The notes beneath the pieces are model-generated. The model was not told where the DNA came from and searched no databases. It worked only from the letters and a program-made list of their open reading frames with translations. Made by a program: the position numbers and the translations under genes. A stretch of 64,000 nucleotides of DNA. Source: Anarhynchus alexandrinus. Taxonomy: Eukaryota; Chordata; Aves; Charadriiformes; Charadriidae. Shown piece after piece: positions 57,666-64,000 of the stretch. The stretch's first letter is position 1. Every line of letters begins with the position of its first letter. The stretch spans positions 1,982,582-2,046,581 of the forward strand of contig VUYV01000068.1 of the NCBI GenBank assembly GCA_008711295.1, in the 5' to 3' direction.

Positions 57666-60600
57666 TCTCCACCGAGAAGGTATGGAAGGGTTGGTTTGTC
57701 TCTTCGCTTTTCCAGAAGAGGGGGGGAATAACTGAATATTGAAATGCAAGTTTTCCCGAAAAAAACTGAAAGAGGGGTATGGGGGAGGTGGGGGGGAAGC
57801 ATCCCGCCTCTCAGCCGGAGCGGCGCTTGCTGAGTAGCGTGAAAAACTCTGTGCGTAGCGTTTGCGGGCTGGCACGAACGGGCCGGGTTTGGGGTAAGTG
57901 CTGGCTCCGAAATATGCGGCCCTGCCGAGTGCCGGGCTTAAAAATGGGGATGGGAGACCCGCAGCCGTGAGTTGCAGTGCGACCCTCTGGCAGCGGGCAG
58001 CAGAGTCACAGCCGTGACGCCCAGCTGGCGTTGGGGAGGGGTTTTGTAATTTTTTTACCATCATCAAGTCTCTGTCCTGCAAAAAATCTTACTCTTTGGC
58101 AGTATTTTGAGACCAGAGAACTGAGTCAAAAATCTCCTATTGTATTAGCCTAATTTGCAATTCTTTTCCAGTCCTTTAAGTAAAATTCATGCCATTGGTA
58201 AAAGACTAGTAATGAATATTCATCAGTATCTTTTCAGTTAAAAAAAAAAACCCAAACGGGGGGGAAGCCCCTTGACAATTTGCTACCTCTATTAAAACAT
58301 AAGGAAGCTAGTGAATTGGGAGGAATCATCCTGCCGTGGTGGTTGCAGTGTCACAGACAGACTGTTGTTGCTGCAGCTGCAGAATCTCAGCTGGTAGGAA
58401 GCTGCGGGAGGGAGGAGGGGAGAAACTGGAAGGCAAAAAACAGCCTTGGATTTGTTTGGGGCACGGGAAACTCCCATGATAAAGAAAAGTGGGTGGGAGT
58501 TTTTCGTTATTTTCGAACGCGGTCTTTGTGTACCTTTAGGTAAACCAGCACAGTGCTAAAACCTCTTTTAACCGGAACATGGTCTAGATTCCTCCTAGAT
58601 CCCTGTTAGCTTGGACTTTTCTAAGCCAACGTATCTTTCAGACAATGCTAAATCTCTTCAAGGCCCCAGTGCTTCAGACTTGCACTCTAAAAACATCAGT
58701 GGCTTTGCTGGATTTCAGTTTTATGCAGCAAAGAGGAGTATTGCTTCAGGTTTTATGTGCAGCAGTATGCTTCTGTAAATAATACATGCCAGGGCTTTAG
58801 AAAAGGACTTTTGGAAATGTAGTCACGAATCACACATGCGATTCCTGGACTACTGTACCTTGAGTTTCTAAGTAATAACTGATACTTCTGTTAATTGTGA
58901 AAGGCAGGTAAAAATCTCTTCATGCTGCATGCTTTTGTGGAGCAACAGCAAAGCAATGAAGATTTAGTTTTCAGTCACTGCTGAAATTCCTCTGTATTTG
59001 GGGGGTCAGAACAGGTGCAGGGATCAGATCAGTACAGGTGCAGTGCTTTACTCCTTGGTGGTACAGAAATGCATTACTTTCTGCCTTCTCACCTTCCCTT
59101 GCTTATCCCCCCACAAAATTTGTTTTTTTGTAGTGCTGCAGGAAAGCTCAGTTCCCTAAAGTTTCAGCAAGAGCAGAATGAAAACTGTCAGTCACTCTCA
59201 CAGATTCACCCCTGAGTTGAATAAACAGAAGCAGTTGGTGAGAAGGAATGGACGAGTCAGTGGGAGAGCTTGATCTGTTGAAATCTGGGGTTTGTCAGTG
59301 TCTGGGAATGCTTATTTGTAAAATCAGCAGTAATAGGATTGATGGGACTTTAACCTTCTCTCTTCTTTTACATTCAGGGAGAACTGCACCTTTCCTCTGC
59401 CATCAATGCCACAGTAAGTTGAGTCGAAGGGCTGTGGCAGGGGGAGCATTCCAGCTCCCAGAAACTTCCATACATCCCTTCAGGGCTCCTGGCTGTTTAG
59501 AGGGGGAAAGGGAAAGTGTAAAATAAACACCAAGACACCTCTTGGTTATCTGAAGTAATTTTTTCTTCACGTCTTGCCCCTGCTTTTTCTGAATCGAGAT
59601 TTGATTGTGTTGCTCCCGCAGTCCTGGTATACTTTTTATTCTTGGCAGTATAGATGGGTGTGCAGTGGAGATACTGTAATAGCTGCAACAGGTTACTCTG
59701 GAGCTTTTCTGTTAGTGCGCTCTGGGTGGTGACAGCTGCTTAGTTCATTTAGTTAAATACAGTCTGCTTTCAAATCTTGATGGGTATGTTGGATTTGCAT
59801 TCACAGCAAAGACTTTAAAAGGAACGATCTATGTGTAATATTTACTCTTTCTGGTTTAGTTTCAAGTAATGGGACCAAAATGCATGGAAATGTAGCACAC
59901 ATTGACCGGCTGAGCTCTCACAGGATAATTTTACCACTCCTGTGTGCGTATGTTGCAATACTGTGGTTTGCATAGTTGGTGTGTGGAGAACTTAGTGTAC
60001 CATTTTACTGAAGGTGCTAAATAAACCAATTTGCAGCGTCACTGGTGAGATTTGTGATTCCCCAGCATCTGAACCAGCAGAAGAATTCCAGCCCTTGGGC
60101 ATCCCCCTACCCTCCCTATAAAATTGCTAATGCTAGCTGCACAAGGTGATGGCTTGGCACGGTATTAAATGATTGCAGTTTGGTCTGGCACCTCATGCGA
60201 CAGGGGACCTGCTAGAATTGGGCTGTGCTTACAAATGTCAGGGTTGTAGCTGTGCTGAGGAGGTCTGGGGTGGTGAAGTCTAGGAGCTTGTGTTTCCTTA
60301 AAAAGTAATTTACTGAGAAATTGGATGTTCAGTGTGGCAGCTTTGAGGAGAATGTGATTTTGTATTAGCAGTTCTAAAGGTGTGTTGTTTTGTTGTTTGG
60401 TGGTGGTTTTTTTAAGCCCACCTTTATTTTTTTAATTAGGCCTTTAAAAGAAAAACTAGCAATAAACGCAATCCACTTGCAGCCGGTTATTTAAAATATT
60501 GTTGTTGGGTTCACTGCAGTGTCTTCTTAGAAAACTGGCTTTGTTTTTGAATGTTGTGCAAGGGTTGGCATTATGTCACAGGAGTTACAGGAGCTTTTAT

Positions 60601-63600
60601 TGAATCTTTAACCTTTAGCAGATCTAGTTCAAGCTCTGCAAACAAGCATATCCTATTAGAGGGAATGAATCATAAATAAATCCGCTCCACAGTGTGCTGA
60701 AATTCCTACCCTCTTTCTATTACCGAGTCTTCAAAAATGCTTTAATAACTAAATATACCTGTAAAAACTGAAGTTTTATTCTGTGTCCTTTAACTAGCAG
60801 CTGGGTACTTTTACAGAAATGAGTGGATTATTGATCAAAGGTTTTAATGACGCTGTTGATCAAGGCTAATTGTTTTTGGTGTTGGGGGAAAAAATAGCTG
60901 TAGATAAAATGGAAGAGATGATACCTAGATTATCGCTTCAAATTTAGTTAAGGCTTAACCTGTATACCTGTTGCTGTTGTTGGCATTGAACTTGCCATCA
61001 CTTCTACAAAGTGCCTAGAAGCAGTACATGAAAAGGGGAAAAGAAACGGGTGTTGAGATGTATACCCCGCATCTCTTAGCCTGTGAAACTACCTATCAGA
61101 GAAAAGGCTACATTGTTTTAATGGAATCTATTTTAAACTGATTCACATTCACCATGGCCAGTCTCTTAAGATAAAGGACAGGAAATAAGGTAAAATGTTG
61201 AGAAGGAGAGAAATCTGTGATTTTACAGTTGAAAGTCTCTGTTAGGGGTTTTCTGTAGACTAACTGGGCTACCTAGAACTGATCTACTTAAACTGATGTG
61301 GTTCTGCTTAGAGCTGACTATCAGCAGCTTACTGTCCAGCCTGAAAGATATCTATATAGCAGTAGGTATAAACTAGCCAACTACCTTTGAGGTGCAGTAG
61401 ACAGTACAGCGGAAGGTACAAGAGAATGGCTAACCAGTTACTCATCTCAGAAGTCCTGCATTCCTTGCTTTTGTTCTCTTAGTCTCTTTCTTTCCAGCCT
61501 CTGCTTCCTTCTTTTCTATAGCAGATGGTGGCACATACTTGCATACGTGAGCTGTAACATCTTTCTCCTGCTTCCTGTTATTTTCTAGGTTTTTCTTCTT
61601 CCATCTCTCCCCAAAATATTTTTTTCCTTTCTCTTATCAGTTACCACACTTGTACGTGCACATATTTCTGTTTCCTGCCTGTCCTATCTCAGACAGCCAG
61701 TGGAGGTATAAACCTGCTCATCAAAGTCAGGGAATGAAGTCCTCCTGAATCTCACCCAGCTGAGAAAGTTTTTACCTTCTTCCCCATGCAGAGGCTGAGA
61801 AGGCATTAAGGGAGGGGGCAGCTTTATGATTTATTTTTTTTTTTGCTTGGTTTCTTTTTTCCCCTATTCTGGACTCTGCTGATCATCTAAAACTTCATAT
61901 AAATCTGAAGTTTGCATCCTTTACTGGTATTGCAGTAATATTGTGACATCCCAGTCATGAACTGGGTTCCTAATAGTCACTGTATAAATGGACATCTGAT
62001 CTATCAGCTGTTCCTGCTTCTGTTCCCATCACACTCAGCGCCACCCATCTCCTAACCCTACCCCATGCCTTTTATTGGTAGGAAATTGAATAAACAGTTT
62101 TACAGTCCCCGTTACATACCTTTAGTTTTGCTTTATTCCCACTCCTTGTAACCTATCAGAAGACCTACAGTTCAAACTGCTGCATTTTAATGCTCTCCTG
62201 TCTCTACCAGCGGGCCAGTGGCAGCTGCTGCTTGTCAGCCACCAGTGGCTTAAAAATTTGCTCTATTAGCTACACGTTGTACAAGCCTGCTTTTCTGCTT
62301 TTTCTTGAAATTGTTGAATTACATAATTGCTTATCTCTTACTCTCTCCCTGCCTCCAATCTCAAAATAAACTGTCCTGATTGTAAGTACTTTACCTGCTG
62401 CTTATAATTCCCTGGATGCTCATCAGTTTTCAATATGATTCTGCATGCTAAAGCATCTTGGAGTTTCCTGAACACCTAGAGGGCTCTGGATTTGGACTAG
62501 TCCAACTGTGCCCTATTAAATTACCTTCTTTCAAAGTTAGTAATGCTCCTATAGAAGACAGTCCTCTGAGAGTGAGTGGGGTTTCTCATACTCTGCTGTT
62601 AGCTTTTCTGTAAACTGGAAAGAAGAGGCTCTCTGCTCTGGCCATTTATTTCTGTTGCAGCTTTCCTACAAACATGTTGGATCAATGTTACCAAGGTAAG
62701 AGAAGTGTGACCAAGGAGCAGTAATCAGCTGATGGACCTAAAGCTGTCAGCACCCATAGCACTGAAAGAGGGCAGAGGGAATGTGGGAGGGAGGATAGGT
62801 TAAGTCTGAGTTTTGCAGGTGCTGTTTAAAGTAGCATACAGGAGACCCCAGCAAGATTTCTGGATGTTTTTCCTGCTATATCTTGTTCTGCAAAATATAA
62901 CCGTGAGCGTGTGCGGCAATAAGAAGACAGATGAAAATAAGAGGTAGAGAATAAGGACTCAGCAGCCAAGCAGGTACGGGAAAGCGATGATGGTGGCGAA
63001 ACACCAGTAGAAGGAAAGCGAGCCCAGAGGCGAGTGCAGTGCTCTGCTGCAGCTGAGGTGAGTCCTGCTCTGATCAGAGGACCCAAGAGCTGCAGCTGGG
63101 GATCCGGGCTGATGAACGTCTGTAAAGTGGGGAGCTTCCCCTCAATTGCTTGTACCATGCCTGGTTACAGAGATCCTTCTGTATCATTCTGGGGATTTAT
63201 TTCACTATCACGCCTTGAGTTTATTTCGTGGTAGAAAAGTTACTGATCTAATTGGTTCCTAATGGATGACTGTATGGGTTCAAATTTGTCGCTGCATTGT
63301 GGGAAAGTGTGGCTAGATCTCTCTCTGTCTCCCAATACTCACTTGAGTTGCTTGATCTTGGTATAGAATATGACTGATACTTATCCTTATTGATTCTTTT
63401 CCTGACAGGGATGTTTCTGTTGGTGAAGGTGTTTTCTTCTAGGTGAGTGTGCTGGTCAGTGAAGGATTGTATGGTGATTCATGGGTACTCGGCAGCCCAC
63501 AGTTCTTATATCTCTATTGGAGTAGAGCCCTGACATGTGATGAGTAGTTTCATTTGTTGTTCCTCGTGTACAAGCATTTTGGGTCCCAAACAGAACAGGT

Positions 63601-63646
63601 GATCAAAAGGCCGCCTGTTGTCTCTAATGCAAATGATCTTTTGATC
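63601..63646. repeat. Inverted repeat flanking an octamer motif
   Basis: gatcaaaag (63601-63609) and cttttgatc (63638-63646) are exact reverse complements. Between them lies ATGCAAAT (63627-63634), the perfect octamer bound by POU/Oct factors. Confidence 0.6.
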
Positions 63647-63796
63647 GAGAAGCACAGCACACTTGTTTATGGCCAGTGAAAACGAAAATGTTAACGTTGC
63701 TGAGATTCTGGCACATGTTCCTACTAGAGGAAATGACAGAGATACACTAGTTTCTGAGGGGCAACTGTGTGGTGATTGTAACTTTAAAGTGTGGTG

Positions 63797-63810
63797 TATA
63801 TATATATATA
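63797..63810. repeat. (TA)7 microsatellite
   Basis: Seven uninterrupted TA units in EGLN1 intron 1. Confidence 0.9.
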
Positions 63811-64000
63811 GTGTCTTTGAAGGTGGCGAGCACCACCTGTGACTGCTAGGAACTTCTCCATACCCTTGTGTCTTAGGCTGTCGTTCAATGAACGCTTTCG
63901 TCTGATGTTACTGGAGAAGTAGTCACACATCCTTGCCAGCACAAGTATTTACATGGCCATCCTGTGAACTGGTCTGGGGAACTGATCCATCTGAAAAATA

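Overview
This window is vertebrate nuclear DNA, almost certainly from a bird. Three things support this. It carries CR1 LINE copies, including 3' ends finished by tandem ATTCTATG-type octamers. It holds two conserved vertebrate genes with spliced exons, TSNAX and EGLN1, set head to head as in mammals. Non-coding DNA is sparse in repeats and AT-rich except for two CpG islands. Nothing prokaryotic or viral-genome-like is present. The species cannot be named from this stretch.

Layout. Positions 1-24.2 kb hold TSNAX (translin-associated factor X) on the minus strand. Five exons are recognised with high confidence, with consistent splice sites and phases. A first exon is proposed inside a CpG island at about 23.7-25.0 kb that also contains a 43-base gap. 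The 14-kb intron between exons 4 and 5 carries an antisense, 5'-truncated CR1. From 25 to 55 kb is intergenic DNA. It contains a probable reverse-oriented solo LTR (about 30.3-31.1 kb), an old CR1 reverse-transcriptase relic (34.3-35.05 kb), a short CR1 3' end (38.6 kb), a MIR-like SINE fossil (54.75 kb) and several microsatellites and hairpins. Two exon-like stretches at 41.7 and 42.8 kb cannot be assigned to a known gene. From 55.5 kb to the right edge is the EGLN1 (PHD2) promoter, the 3' two thirds of its exon 1 on the plus strand, and the start of intron 1. A 993-base gap removes the start codon and N-terminal region.

How the genes work. TSNAX pairs with translin to form C3PO, the endoribonuclease that removes the passenger strand during RISC activation; its four acidic catalytic residues are intact here. 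EGLN1 is the main oxygen-sensing HIF-alpha prolyl hydroxylase. Its promoter and proximal intron carry hypoxia-response-element cores, which fits the known negative feedback in which HIF induces EGLN1. The two genes are neighbours but there is no evidence here of a shared promoter: their CpG islands lie about 31 kb apart.

No clearly new biological system was found. The best leads are the orphan exon-like stretches at 41.6-43.0 kb, a perfect 15-bp-stem hairpin at 31.43 kb, the unusual proline-rich candidate first exon of TSNAX, and the HRE/G-quadruplex cluster just behind EGLN1 exon 1.
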